A program made the position numbers and the translations under genes. Below are positions 37,464-47,699 of a stretch of DNA of 64,000 bases, in pieces. Under the pieces are notes generated by a model, which searched no databases, was not told the DNA's origin, and worked only from the letters and a program-made list of their open reading frames with translations. Every line of letters begins with the position of its first letter. Positions within the stretch are counted from its first letter, which is position 1. Location: contig NC_133024.1 of the NCBI RefSeq assembly GCF_048771995.1, positions 115,837,001 through 115,901,000 on the forward strand, given 5' to 3'. Origin of the DNA: Taeniopygia guttata (taxonomy: Eukaryota; Chordata; Aves; Passeriformes; Estrildidae).

Positions 37464-37481
37464 GTCCCTGTGCGGGCGCCA
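37464..37481 (-). other. Primer binding site, tRNA-Lys type
   Basis: The minus strand reads TGGCGCCCGCACAGGGAC, two bases after the 5' LTR end. It matches the usual tRNA-Lys3 primer-site sequence at 17 of 18 positions. Lysine priming fits a class II (betaretrovirus-like) element. Confidence 0.85.
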
Positions 37482-37483
37482 CT

Positions 37484-37879
37484 TAAAGCCAGGGAACCTC
37501 AGAAAAACGGAAAGCTGGACAAGACAAACGCAGGTTCAAACCAATGTGGTTCATCAAGCGTTTTCCGTTTATTCAAAATCAGACGGTAGTTTATATAAGC
37601 TTCTACATAGTTTACAAAAACAAAGACACTCTGATTGGTAGGCTAACATTGTTTACCTTTTCCTTAAAACGGCCTGCACTGTACACCATAAAACCTATAC
37701 TAGTTCACACCCCGTGGTCCCTACAGTACCTTAAGACTATTTTCTACCTGCGCCACAACCCTGAATTTCTAACTGCGTCAGAGGCTTTGAGGGCCCCACC
37801 AGGCCTCAATCTGAGGCCTAGCCTGGAGTAGCTCAACTTTCACAATTCATGCCCTCTTTCTCTCAAAAATACTGTAACA
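37484..37879 (-). repeat. 5' LTR of the ERV
   Basis: This is the twin of 32333-32728. The minus strand carries a CCAAT box at 37638-37634, TATATAA at 37598-37590 and AATAAA at 37573-37568. The close TATA-to-polyA spacing implies a very short R. It could fire antisense to the cassette array. Confidence 0.93.
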
Positions 37880-37885
37880 CACTCT
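37880..37885. repeat. Target-site duplication of the ERV, right copy
   Basis: CACTCT directly follows the LTR terminus and continues into the array phrase gtgttgtttggg, restoring the unit interrupted at 32332. Confidence 0.85.
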
Positions 37886-40800
37886 GTGTTGTTTGGGTCT
37901 CTCGGTCCTTTCTTCTCCTCGAGAGCTCTCTCTCCCTGTCACGTCCTGTCCTGTGTCACGGGTGTCTGCACATATTTGTCCCGGCCATGCTCTGCCCTGC
38001 TGCATAGCCTGTAATAGCACAAGTCCTGGGGACTTGAAATTGGTAATGCAGTGTGTAGTTGGGATCTGGATTGTGTAAGGAGATGGCCATAACATGTTCA
38101 GTGGTGTTAAGTTGTCCTGCAGCTGTTTGATACTAGTTCTAACTTCCTTTCAGATGCTGACAGTTCAAATCTGTGGCGGAGAGCGCCAGTCCTGGGTGAG
38201 CATCTTCCCATGAGCAGGTCGGTCATTGTTTGCATTTGCAGGGGAATTCTAAATGGTGACTATGTTACAGCGGTGTTTTTGTCTTTATTTTTAGGAGATC
38301 CTGGCAGATAGCAGCAGTCAAGGCCCATTGTGCTAGGTGAGCAGTGGAGAGAAGCTGTTGTTTTTGCTCAGGTTTCGGTTTTTGGTGCGACTGTAAGCAT
38401 CCGTTCTTGTTTGTGTACTTTAGGGAATCCCTTCGGAGTACGCATAGCACCTGTCACCAGCTGGCCAATGGACTGGGTTTCCTGTGCTTTATGAGACCTC
38501 TGGAAGTATAGCGGGACCCTGTGATGAAGCCTAAAAATTTTGTATGTCAGGGTCCCACCCTGGTAGCCCAGAGGAGTGGACAAGGAATTGCGGTGAGTCT
38601 GGGATGTAGGGAGGAGGAGCGTGGGTACACTCAAGTTTCAGCAATGCCACGTCACCCCCTCTCCACTTAACCGTGCTGTACCCATAGGTGATGCTGTCGG
38701 CCTCCAAGCACGCCTGAAGTGTGTGGCCTGGGCACTCTGAGGAGGATGGTGAGTAGCAGATTTACCAGGTTTTGGCCGATGTGCTGTTAAGACTGTGCAC
38801 TGATGTTTGGTTTTCTTTCTGTGGGCAGACCAAGAGGTGACAGCTGGAACTTAGCAGGCGGGCAGACGGCCTTCTTCTGCAGCCAGCAGGGACTGACATC
38901 CCCAGATATGTGCAAGATAAGTGGAGTGTTACGACCTACAGAGGGGATGGAAGCGGGGTGCTGGCTTGGGCCTTTCTAGAAGGGTTTTTTTTGTCTGTTT
39001 TGGGGATGGGGATGTCCAAGAAGCGTTTCCTTAGGCCACCTAAAGGGAAAGTGTCTGTTTTGGTCTCAGTGCTGAGGTTCACAGGGCAGAGCAGTTCCGG
39101 TGTGTGTCCTGTCACTTGTCTCTGGTGCACTCTGTGTTGTTTGGGTCTCTCGGTCCTTTCTTCTCCTCGAGAGCTCTCTCTCCCTGTCACGTCCTGTCCT
39201 GTGTCACGGGTGTCTGCACATATTTGTCCCGGCCATGCTCTGCCCTGCTGCATAGCCTGTAATAGCACAAGTCCTGGGGACTTGAAATTGGTAATGCAGT
39301 GTGTAGTTGGGATCTGGATTGTGTAAGGAGATGGCCATAACATGTTCAGTGGTGTTAAGTTGTCCTGCAGCTGTTTGATACTAGTTCTAACTTCCTTTCA
39401 GATGCTGACAGTTCAAATCTGTGGCGGAGAGCGCCAGTCCTGGGTGAGCATCTTCCCATGAGCAGGTCGGTCATTGTTTGCATTTACAGGGGAATTCTAA
39501 ATGGTGACTATGTTACAGCGGTGTTTTTGTCTTTATTTTTAGGAGATCCTGGCAGATAGCAGCAGTCAAGGCCCATTGTGCTAGGTGAGCAGTGGAGAGA
39601 AGCTGTTGTTTTTGCTCAGGTTTTGGTTTTTGGTGCGACTGTAAGCATCCGTTCTTGTTTGTGTACTTTAGGGAATCCCTTCGGAGTACGCATAGCACCT
39701 GTCACCAGCTGGCCAATGGACTGGGTTTCCTGTGCTTTATGAGACGTCTGGAAGTATAGCGGGACCCTGTGATGAAGCCTTCGCATTTTGTTTGTCAGGG
39801 TCCCACCCTGGTAGCCCAGAGGAGTGGACAAGGAATTGCGGTGAGTCTGGGATGTAGGGAGGAGGAGCGTGGGTACACTCAAGTTTCAGCAATGCCACGT
39901 CAGCCCCTCTCCACTTAACCGTGCTGTACCCATAGGTGATGCTGTCGGCCTCCAAGCACGCCTGAAGTGTGTGGCCTGGGCACTCTGAGGAGGATGGTGA
40001 GTAGCAGATTTACCAGGTTTTGGCCGATGTGCTTTTAAGACTGTGCACTGATGTTTGGTTTTCTTTGTGTGGGCAGACCAAGAGGTGACAGCTGGAACTT
40101 AGCAGGCGGGCAGACGGCCTTCTTCTGCAGCCAGCAGGGACTGACATCCCCAGATATGTGCAAGATAAGTGGAGTGTTACGACCTACAGAGGGGATGGAA
40201 GCGGGGTGCTGGCTTGGGCCTTTCTAGAAGGGTTTTTTTTTGTCTGTTTTGGGGATGGGGATGTCCAAGAAGCGTTTCCTTAGGCCACCTAAAGGGAAAG
40301 TGTCTGTTTTGGTCTCAGTGCTGAGGTTCACAGGGCAGAGCAGTTCCGGTGTGTGTCCTGTCACTTGTCTCTGGTGCACTCTGTGTTGTTTGGGTCTCTC
40401 GGTCCTTTCTTCTCCTCGAGAGCTCTCTCTCCCTGTCACGTCCTGTCCTGTGTCACGGGTGTCTGCACATATTTGTCCCGGCCATGCTCTGCCCTGCTGC
40501 ATAGCCTGTAATAGCACAAGTCCTGGGGACTTGAAATTGGTAATGCAGTGTGTAGTTGGGATCTGGGTTGTGTAAGGAGATGGCCATAACATGTTCAGTG
40601 GTGTTAAGTTGTCCTGCAGCTGTTTGATACTAGTTCTAACTTCCTTTCAGATGCTGACAGTTCAAATCTGTGGCGGAGAGCGCCAGTCCTGGGTGAGCAT
40701 CTTCCCATGAGCAGGTCGGTCATTGTTTGCATTTACAGGGGAATTCTAAATGGTGACTATGTTACAGCGGTGTTTTTGTCTTTATTTTTAGGAGATCCTG

Positions 40801-43800
40801 GCAGATAGCAGCAGTCAAGGCCCATTGTGCTAGGTGAGCAGTGGAGAGAAGCTGTTGTTTTTGCTCAGGTTTCGGTTTTTGGTGCGACTGTAAGCATCCG
40901 TTCTTGTTTGTGTACTTTAGGGAATCCCTTCGGAGTACGCATAGCACCTGTCACCAGCTGGCCAATGGACTGGGTTTCCTGTGCTTTATGAGACGTCTGG
41001 AAGTATAGCGGGACCCTGTGATGAAGCCTTCGCATTTTGTTTGTCAGGGTCCCACCCTGGTAGCCCAGAGGAGTGGACAAGGAATTGCGGTGAGTCTGGG
41101 ATGTAGGGAGGAGGAGCGTGGGTACACTCAAGTTTCAGCAATGCCACGTCAGCCCCTCTCCACTTAACCGTGCTGTACCCATAGGTGATGCTGTCGGCCT
41201 CCAAGCACGCCTGAAGTGTGTGGCCTGGGCACTCTGAGGAGGATGGTGAGTAGCAGATTTACCAGGTTTTGGCCGATGTGCTTTTAAGACTGTGCACTGA
41301 TGTTTGGTTTTCTTTGTGTGGGCAGACCAAGAGGTGACAGCTGGAACTTAGCAGGCGGGCAGACGGCCTTCTTCTGCAGCCAGCAGGGACTGACATCCCC
41401 AGATATGTGCAAGATAAGTGGAGTGTTACGACCTACAGAGGGGATGGAAGCAGGGTGCTGGCTTGGGCCTTTCTAGAAGGGTTTTTTTTGTCTGTTTTGG
41501 GGATGGGGATGTCCAAGAAGCGTTTCCTTAGGCCACCTAAAGGGAAAGTGTCTGTTTTGGTCTCAGTGCTGAGGTTCACAGGGCAGAGCAGTTCCGGTGT
41601 GTGTCCTGTCACTTGTCTCTGGTGCGCTCTGTGTTTTTTGGGTCTCTCGGTCCTTTCTTCTCCTCGAGAGCTCTCTCTCCCTGTCACGTCCTGTCCTGTG
41701 TCACGGGTGTCTGCACATATTTGTCCCGGCCATGCTCTGCCCTGCTGCATAGCCTGTAATAGCACAAGTCCTGGGGACTTGAAATTGGTAATGCAGTGTG
41801 TAGTTGGGATCTGGATTGTGTAAGGAGATGGCCATAACATGTTCAGTGGTGTTAAGTTGTCCTGCAGCTGTTTGATACTAGTTCTAACTTCCTTTCAGAT
41901 GCTGACAGTTCAAATCTGTGGCGGAGAGCGCCAGTCCTGGGTGAGCATCTTCCCATGAGCAGGTTGGTCATTGTTTGCATTTGCAGGGGAATTCTAAATG
42001 GTGACTATGTTACAGCGGTGTTTTTGTCTTTATTTTTAGGAGATCCTGGCAGATAGCAGCAGTCAAGGCCCATTGTGCTAGGTGAGCAGTGGAGAGAAGC
42101 TGTTGTTTTTGCTCAGGTTTTGGTTTTTGGTGCGACTGTAAGCATCCGTTCTTGTTTGTGTACTTTAGGGAATCCCTTCGGAGTACGCATAGCACCTGTC
42201 ACCAGCTGGCCAATGGACTGGGTTTCCTGTGCTTTATGAGACCTCTGGAAGTATAGCGGGACCCTGTGATGAAGCCTTCACATTTTGTTTGTCAGGGTCC
42301 CACCCTGGTAGCCCAGAGGAGTGGACAAGGAATTGCGGTGAGTCTGGGATGTAGGGAGGAGGAGCGTGGGTACACTCAAGTTTCAGCAATGCCACGTCAG
42401 CCCCTCTCCACTTAACCGTGCTGTACCCATAGGTGATGCTGTCGGCCTCCAAGCACGCCTGAAGTGTGTGGCCTGGGCACTCTGAGGAGGATGGTGAGTA
42501 GCAGATTTACCAGGTTTTGGCCGATGTGCTGTTAAGACTGTGCACTGATGTTTGGTTTTCTTTCTGTGGGCAGACCAAGAGGTGACAGCTGGAACTTAGC
42601 AGGCGGGCAGACGGCCTTCTTCTGCAGCCAGCAGGGATTGACATCCCCAGATATGTGCAAGATAAGTGGAGTGTTACGACCTACAGAGGGGATGGAAGCG
42701 GGGTGCTGGCTTGGGCCTTTCTAGAAGGGTTTTTTTTTGTCTGTTTTGGGGATGGGGATGTCCAAGAAGCGTTTCCTTAGGCCACCTAAAGGGAAAGTGT
42801 CTGTTTTGGTCTCAGTGCTGAGGTTCACAGGGCAGAGCAGTTCCGGTGTGTGTCCTGTCGCTTGTCTCTGGTGCACTCTGTGTTGTTTGGGTCTCTCGGT
42901 CCTTTCTTCTCCTCGAGAGCTCTCTCTCCCTGTCACGTCCCCTCGTTTGTCACGTCCTGTCCTGTGTCACGGGTGTCTGCACATATTTGTCCCGGCCATG
43001 CTCTGCCCTGCTGCATAGCCTGTAATAGCACAAGTCCTGGGGACTTGAAATTGGTAATGCAGTGTGTAGTTGGGATCTGGATTGTGTAAGGAGATGGCCA
43101 TAACATGTTCAGTGGTGTTAAGTTGTCCTGCAGCTGTTTGATACTAGTTCTAACTTCCTTTCAGATGCTGACAGTTCAAATCTGTGGCGGAGAGCGCCAG
43201 TCCTGGGTGAGCATCTTCCCATGAGCAGGTCGGTCATTGTTTGCATTTACAGGGGAATTCTAAATGGTGACTATGTTACAGCGGTGTTTTTGTCTTTATT
43301 TTTAGGAGATCCTGGCAGATAGCAGCAGTCAAGGCCCATTGTGCTAGGTGAGCAGTGGAGAGAAGCTGTTGTTTTTGCTCAGGTTTCGGTTTTTGGTGCG
43401 ACTGTAAGCATCCGTTGTTGTTTGTGTACTTTAGGGAATCCCTTTGGAGTACGCATAGCACCTGTCACCAGCTGGCCAATGGACTGGGTTTCCTGTGCTT
43501 TATGAGACCTCTGGAAGTATAGCGGGACCCTGTGATGAAGCCTAAAAATTTTGTATGTCAGGGTCCCACCCTGGTAGCCCAGAGGAGTGGACAAGGAATT
43601 GCGGTGAGTCTGGGATGTAGGGAGGAGGAGCGTGGGTACACTCAAGTTTCAGCAATGCCACGTCACCCCCTCTCCACTTAACCGTGCTGTACCCATAGGT
43701 GATGCTGTCGGCCTCCAAGCACGCCTGAAATGTGTGGCCTGGGCACTCTGAGGAGGATGGTGAGTAGCAGATTTACCAGGTTTTGGCCGATGTGCTGTTA

Positions 43801-44009
43801 AGACTGTGCACTGATGTTTGGTTTTCTTTCTGTGGGCAGACCAAGAGGTGACAGCTGGAACTTAGCAGGCGGGCAAGACGGCCTTCTTCTGCAGCCAGCA
43901 GGGATTGACATCCCCAGATATGTGCAAGATAAGTGGAGTGTTACGACCTACAGAGGGGATGGAAGCGGGGTGCTGGCTTGGGCCTTTCTAGAAGGGTTTT
44001 TTTTGTCTG

Positions 44010-44225
44010 TTGCTTATGTTGTGCCTACCTATGTTGGCTTATCATGTGTGTATAAGCCAATATATCTTTATTGTATGTACTTATGTTGTATGTACCTCTG
44101 TCGGTTTATATTGTATGTACCTATACTTTATGTACCTATGTTGGCTTATATTGTGTGCACTCATATTGTATGTACCTACCTTGCCTTATGTTGTATGAGC
44201 CTCTGTTGTGCCAATTACAATCGGA
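44010..44225 (+). repeat. Short degenerate copy of the 40-bp minisatellite
   Basis: Phrases such as ttatgttgtatgtacct recur about every 40 bp or less, as in the longer array at 60730-61278. The array cassette joins it abruptly at 44009, so the sequence equivalent to 59.3-60.7 kb of locus 2 (unique 3' exons) has been lost from locus 1. Confidence 0.7.
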
Positions 44226-44390
44226 GCTGCCCTGCCCCGGCACGTAGTGACGCTTAGGTAGAGCAGTTGTAAAACTTTGCAGTTCATCTGTCTTCTATGG
44301 GGTTTTGAGTACAACACTGACGGGCCCAGAGTGGGAATAGCTCCTAGCTCTCAGATAGTCAGTCATTGATTGCCTCCCATTGTCTTGTAG

Positions 44391-44491
44391 GTCCCCGGGT
44401 CCCTACAGAATTTCCTGGAATCTACCATTTGACGTCAAGGAGCAGCAGTCAGAAGATGTGTCGAAGCATATTCTTCAGCGTAGTGTTTCAC
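44391..44491 (+). pseudogene. Paralogue of the 61537-61637 exon, donor lost
   Basis: CTTGTAG precedes the block, which is collinear with 61537-61637 and stays open. The donor GTAAGT of locus 2 is ATAAGG here, so normal splicing at this border is not expected. Confidence 0.45.
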
Positions 44492-44625
44492 ATAAGGGTG
44501 GCATTCAGCGTGTCAGCTGAAGAGAGTGTGAGTGTGATTGTCCGTATCTGTTTGTGAGAAGTTTGTGTGTGCTCCTGTCTGCAGGTCTGAGCGTATGCTG
44601 ACCGGTGTTAACCCTGTGTGTATGG

Positions 44626-44860
44626 CCTTTGCCTTTTAGGTTTTTCAACTCATTTTTGAATTTAGAATAAAAAATCCGCAGCTGGGGTTTTTTTCCCCCC
44701 CACCCCCTGGCTGGGTTTTTTTCCTCTGTCCTGGCCAGTCCATAAGGTGACGTTCGTCACTAAGGTTTGGCCACAGACCATCCCCAGGCCAGGGTTTTTT
44801 TCAAGGAGGATTTTTTGGAAGCTCCCGGGAGCCACGTTCCCGAGGAACAATGATTTCTGG
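44626..44860 (+). repeat. Single diverged copy of the AATAAA-hairpin terminal unit
   Basis: It carries the tttgccttttag acceptor-like phrase, ttagaataaaaaatcc and a G-T-C-rich stretch collinear with the four units at 61734-63080. The perfect GC stem of those units is degraded here (mismatched arms, runs of C). Confidence 0.65.
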
Positions 44861-44864
44861 GGTG

Positions 44865-45240
44865 TAACGGAGCAGTTGAGATGAGAGCGATGGTGAGTTT
44901 GTGTGTAACATGAAGGAGGTGCTCATGCTAGATGAGTGTTGTTTTGTGTGTGTAATCTTTCTTTTGTGTTTCCTCTAACAATAAAACAAAATGTAATTAA
45001 ACTAGAAAAAAGGATCATATTGTGTTGATATGTGTTTGGTTTCTATTGCCCTGTGTTGTTCTGTATTTGCATTTGCTGCTGCATTTCCATGTATTGCTTT
45101 GTATCTATGCATGTCTATGGATTGTATCTGTACTTGCATTTGTATCTGTTGTTTCCATGTGTTTTGATGAAGTGTAAATAAAAAAATTCATTCAGTGAAG
45201 TTGAATCAACCCTAGTAATGATGCCCCTGCTCCCTCACCT
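44865..45240 (+). other. Locus 1 tail, paralogous to 63085-63480
   Basis: Shared phrases include a run of short tgtatttgcattt-like words and gaatcarccctartaatgat near 45203 and 63444. AATAAA-like signals occur near 44981 and 45177. There is no coding frame I can support. Confidence 0.55.
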
Positions 45241-45249
45241 TCCAGCTTT

Positions 45250-45715
45250 GGCTCCTGTCTTTCTTTGGGGTGGTTTAGTAATTTTTTTTCACTGTATTTC
45301 TTCCTTTGCTTCTCATCTTACTTTTCTATTTCTGACTTCATTTCTGTCTGTCCCTAACTCTGTGATTCTATTTCTCACTGTTTCTAACTCTGTCTCTCTG
45401 CTTCTCTATTTCCTGCTATTTCTTTTTTTTCTTTCTTTCTCTGTTTCCAACTATTTCTTTTTCTCTCTATACTTTACTCTTTTTCTCTCTAGCTTTAACT
45501 CTTTTTTCCTCTTTTTTACTCTCACTCTTTCTTTTTCACTCTAACCCTGCTCATTTTTCACTCTTTTTGTTTTCACTGTTTGCCACTGTTTTCATAGTTC
45601 TTTTTTTTCTGTGTCTCTTTTTCTCTCCAACTTCAACTTTCTTTAACCCTTTGTTTCTCTCTATTTCTACCTTTATTTCTAACTCTGCTTTCCTTTCTAG
45701 CTTTAAAAAAGAACA
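45250..45715 (+). repeat. Pyrimidine-rich low-complexity tract
   Basis: Degenerate short units of the type tctctatttctaactctg repeat, nearly all C and T on this strand. It matches 63500-64000. Open frames here are composition artefacts. Confidence 0.8.
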
Positions 45716-45717
45716 GC

Positions 45718-45845
45718 AGTAAAAACTTTCAGACTCCCTGGGAGTAAGAAAAAAAAAAAAACAACAAAAAAAACCAACCAAACAAAAAAAAAACCAAAAC
45801 AACCCAACCTTTAAATAATTATTTAAAGAAAATTATTTAATCCCT
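45718..45845 (+). repeat. A-rich low-complexity tract
   Basis: Runs of A broken by single C or CC, followed by two attatttaa-like words. Nothing else is visible. Confidence 0.6.
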
Positions 45846-46014
45846 GGGAGCCTGAAATTTTCTACTGCTGCACCAGACATACAGCTTTTCTTCTTTTTTC
45901 TAATAGATATAGGGCTCCTAATTAGCGAACCAGCTGGCAGGTAGCAGTAGCAATATGCAGAAACCAGTATTCCCATCAAGCCCACCAGATGAATAATGAT
46001 ACGACCAAGAGTTC

Positions 46015-46670
46015 ATCATGTTGAAACATAAATTTTAAGGGATTTAGAGATTTTAGAGCAGCCAAGATTTTAGTTAAAGACAAGCCTTACTAGAGTTAAT
46101 TAAAATAAATGAGTAGGCCTTGATAAAGTTAAGAGTGAGTAGTTAACTAGTAATTGATTGTCTGTCAGCACAATGTTTAGTTAGCTGGGTTAATAATGAA
46201 GAATATAGAAACTGATAAATAGCTTTTAAGAGCATAAGACAATTGTGGGCCTCCTCTGTTCTGAAATCAAATGAAGACAAGGAATGGAAGTTCTACCAAG
46301 AGTTCATTTGTCATATTTGCATTGAAACGGTAGAAAGGCCAGAACAAGGAAGACTTCATTTAATTCCACATTTTGGGACTCATCCCCATGAAAGGGACCA
46401 CTGACCCATTTCAGGGAACAAACTTCATGCTTAATAGCTTTTGAAATGATTAGCATATGAAGCAAGGAATGGGATGTACCAAAATGAATAGGTATTTGTA
46501 TTTTCAGTATTCAGTACTTGTATGGAAAAACGGCTCTTTAATCACTTGGAAAGTGCGGTGTGTATTTGGGAACTATCCCACACGCTGCTGGGTGTCGACT
46601 AAACATACACTTTCTAACTTTAAACTGTTAGAGAGGTTTTTTTTTGTCACAGTTGGATATCGGTACTAGA
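46015..46670 (+). mobile_element. Probable solo LTR of an older retroelement
   Basis: The AT-rich sequence, a late TCGACTAAACATACAC segment and the terminal GTCACA resemble LTRs of avian endogenous retroviruses. A TG start near 46020 is possible, but I could not find a matching target duplication, and the borders are approximate. This rests on general resemblance only. Confidence 0.3.
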
Positions 46671-46724
46671 TCAATATCCATATTTTTATTTTAATAAATC
46701 CACACACAAGGATAGAATTGCACA

Positions 46725-47372
46725 AACAGGCGCTCTGCCCCCACAGCCGCCAGCCGGCAGCGCGCCCACCCCTCGGTCTCGCAGCGCCACCTGCCGGTGC
46801 AATTCGCGCACTGCACCCACGCCTCCCTCTGGCCCGCCCCTGCGCCGCGTCACCGCGTGACGTCACTGTGTCGGTACCCCGACCCCTCCCCTCGCACCGC
46901 CTCCAGCGCCTCAGAAAAGACCCCAAGCATTAGTCGCCCCGACAGCCGCCTGTCCGAAATTCCGACACCAATCCCGCACTCCAAAAACAATCCCGCGTGG
47001 CGTCCTCCGGTGCGGGTGCACCGGAACAACACCACGGCACGCAGGGCATGCGGAGGGCACACAAAAAAACGCCAAAAACCGCCAAAATCGACCCCGTCCC
47101 GAAAGCCGCCATATTTTCCCCATCACGTGATTTTCTCGGCGCGGCCATTTTCGAATCAGTCACGTGACTCAATGGGCGCCGCCATTTAACTCCTCATTAC
47201 ATGACTAACTGGGCGCCGCCATCTTTGTCTCATCACGTGATGTAGTACGCGCCGCCATATTTGCTTCCATCACGTGATACACCGGCGCCGCCATATTTTC
47301 CTTCATCACGTGATGCCGCGGGCGCCGCCATCATCGTCCCGTCACGTGATGCCGTGGGCGCCGCCATTTTCT
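46725..47372. promoter_or_regulatory. CpG island with dense CpG and GC-box-like sequence
   Basis: CpG content rises sharply from about 46730 and ends at 47372. The island contains the E-box/YY1-like array listed separately. I see no clear downstream coding exon on either strand. Minus-strand frames that begin in the ATGGCGGC words are short and lack other support. Confidence 0.65.
47105..47372. promoter_or_regulatory. 36-37-bp array of alternating CACGTG and GCCGCCAT boxes
   Basis: GCCGCCAT-type boxes start at 47105, 47141 (variant), 47178, 47215, 47251, 47287, 47324 and 47360. CACGTG boxes start at 47124, 47161, 47234, 47271, 47307 and 47343, with a decayed one near 47198. Every interval is 36-37 bp. 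CACGTG in a TCACGTGA context is the E-box bound by USF, MYC/MAX or TFE/MITF factors. On the other strand GCCGCCAT reads ATGGCGGC, the core of YY1 sites. The factor assignment is knowledge-based; the periodicity is seen directly. Confidence 0.8.
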
Positions 47373-47432
47373 AGGGTTACTGTTGTTTTTAAGTTTAATT
47401 TTAGAGGTATTATTAATATTAGATTTATTTGA

Positions 47433-47515
47433 GGTTAGGGTTAGGTTAGGATTAGGGTTAGGGTTTGTTTTTCAGTTAGGATTTAGGGTTCAGTTTAGGG
47501 TAAGGCTTTGAGGCA
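47433..47515 (+). repeat. Interstitial telomere-like sequence
   Basis: Imperfect TTAGGG and TTAGG words cluster here, for example gttagggttaggttagg from about 47435. CCCTAA-like words recur near 48400, 48620 and 49750. This suggests a subtelomeric origin for the 47.4-50 kb interval. Confidence 0.7.
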
Positions 47516-47519
47516 GGGG

Positions 47520-47640
47520 CAGCTTGGGTCTGGGACACATCCTTTGCCATTCGGATTTTTTGCAGGCAGCTGCCACCTCAGGGTCACAGGCCCCTGAGCA
47601 CAAACAGCGGCCCTTTTCCCTGGGTTCCTTATGTCTGTTT
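47520..47640 (+). repeat. Single relative of the 190-bp repeat
   Basis: It contains gggacacatcctttg, a cggattttttgcag word and the gagcacaaac...cccttttccctggg core. These are the reverse complement of the unit arrayed at 1776-2690. Confidence 0.6.
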
Positions 47641-47699
47641 GCAGCAGGTATTTGGCATTCCCTCAGCAAGCAGAATTTTATTCTGCTGCAGCTTTTGTC

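Larger units (their letters stand above)
32333..37879 (-). mobile_element. Young class II (betaretrovirus-like) ERV, internally deleted
   Basis: The order on the minus strand is 5' LTR (37879-37484), lysine-type primer binding site, leader, gag (37052-35031), about 1.5 kb of AT-rich sequence without a frame, env remnants (about 33440-32780), polypurine tract and 3' LTR (32728-32333). The two 396-bp LTRs look identical by eye and the 6-bp target duplication is exact, so insertion is recent relative to divergence among the array units. There is no protease or polymerase reading frame, so the copy cannot replicate by itself and would need proteins from relatives. It splits one array unit between exons F and A, in the transcriptional orientation opposite to the cassettes. 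Confidence 0.92.
7500..44009 (+). repeat. Macrosatellite-like array of a 1.25-kb six-exon cassette
   Basis: Using the D-exon 3' end (aggaggatgg) as marker, units end near 8141, 9389, 10654, 11903, 13169, 14418, 15683, 16932, 18181, 19427, 20675, 21940, 23189, 24435, 25683, 26932, 28178, 29426, 30674, 31939, 38740, 39988, 41237, 42485 and 43751. Unit lengths are 1246-1249 or 1265-1266 bp. The classes differ by a 17-bp segment (cccctcgtttgtcacgt) in the F-A intron. The unit between 31939 and 38740 is 1248 bp once the retrovirus and one target copy are removed. Units have kept AG and GT at the cassette exon borders, but D has lost its original acceptor and 8 bp, E reads into TAG in the ancestral frame, and most C exons carry a 2-bp insertion. 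The array stops at 44009 inside the E-F intron, joined directly to a minisatellite. It is a pseudogenised expansion or a non-coding transcript locus. Confidence 0.9.

Noticed and set aside
7500-44009. Identity with the bird W-chromosome 1.2-kb EcoRI repeat family, since each unit has a GAATTC site
   Set aside because: As I recall it, that family is built of about 21-bp A/T-rich subrepeats. These units have no such substructure.
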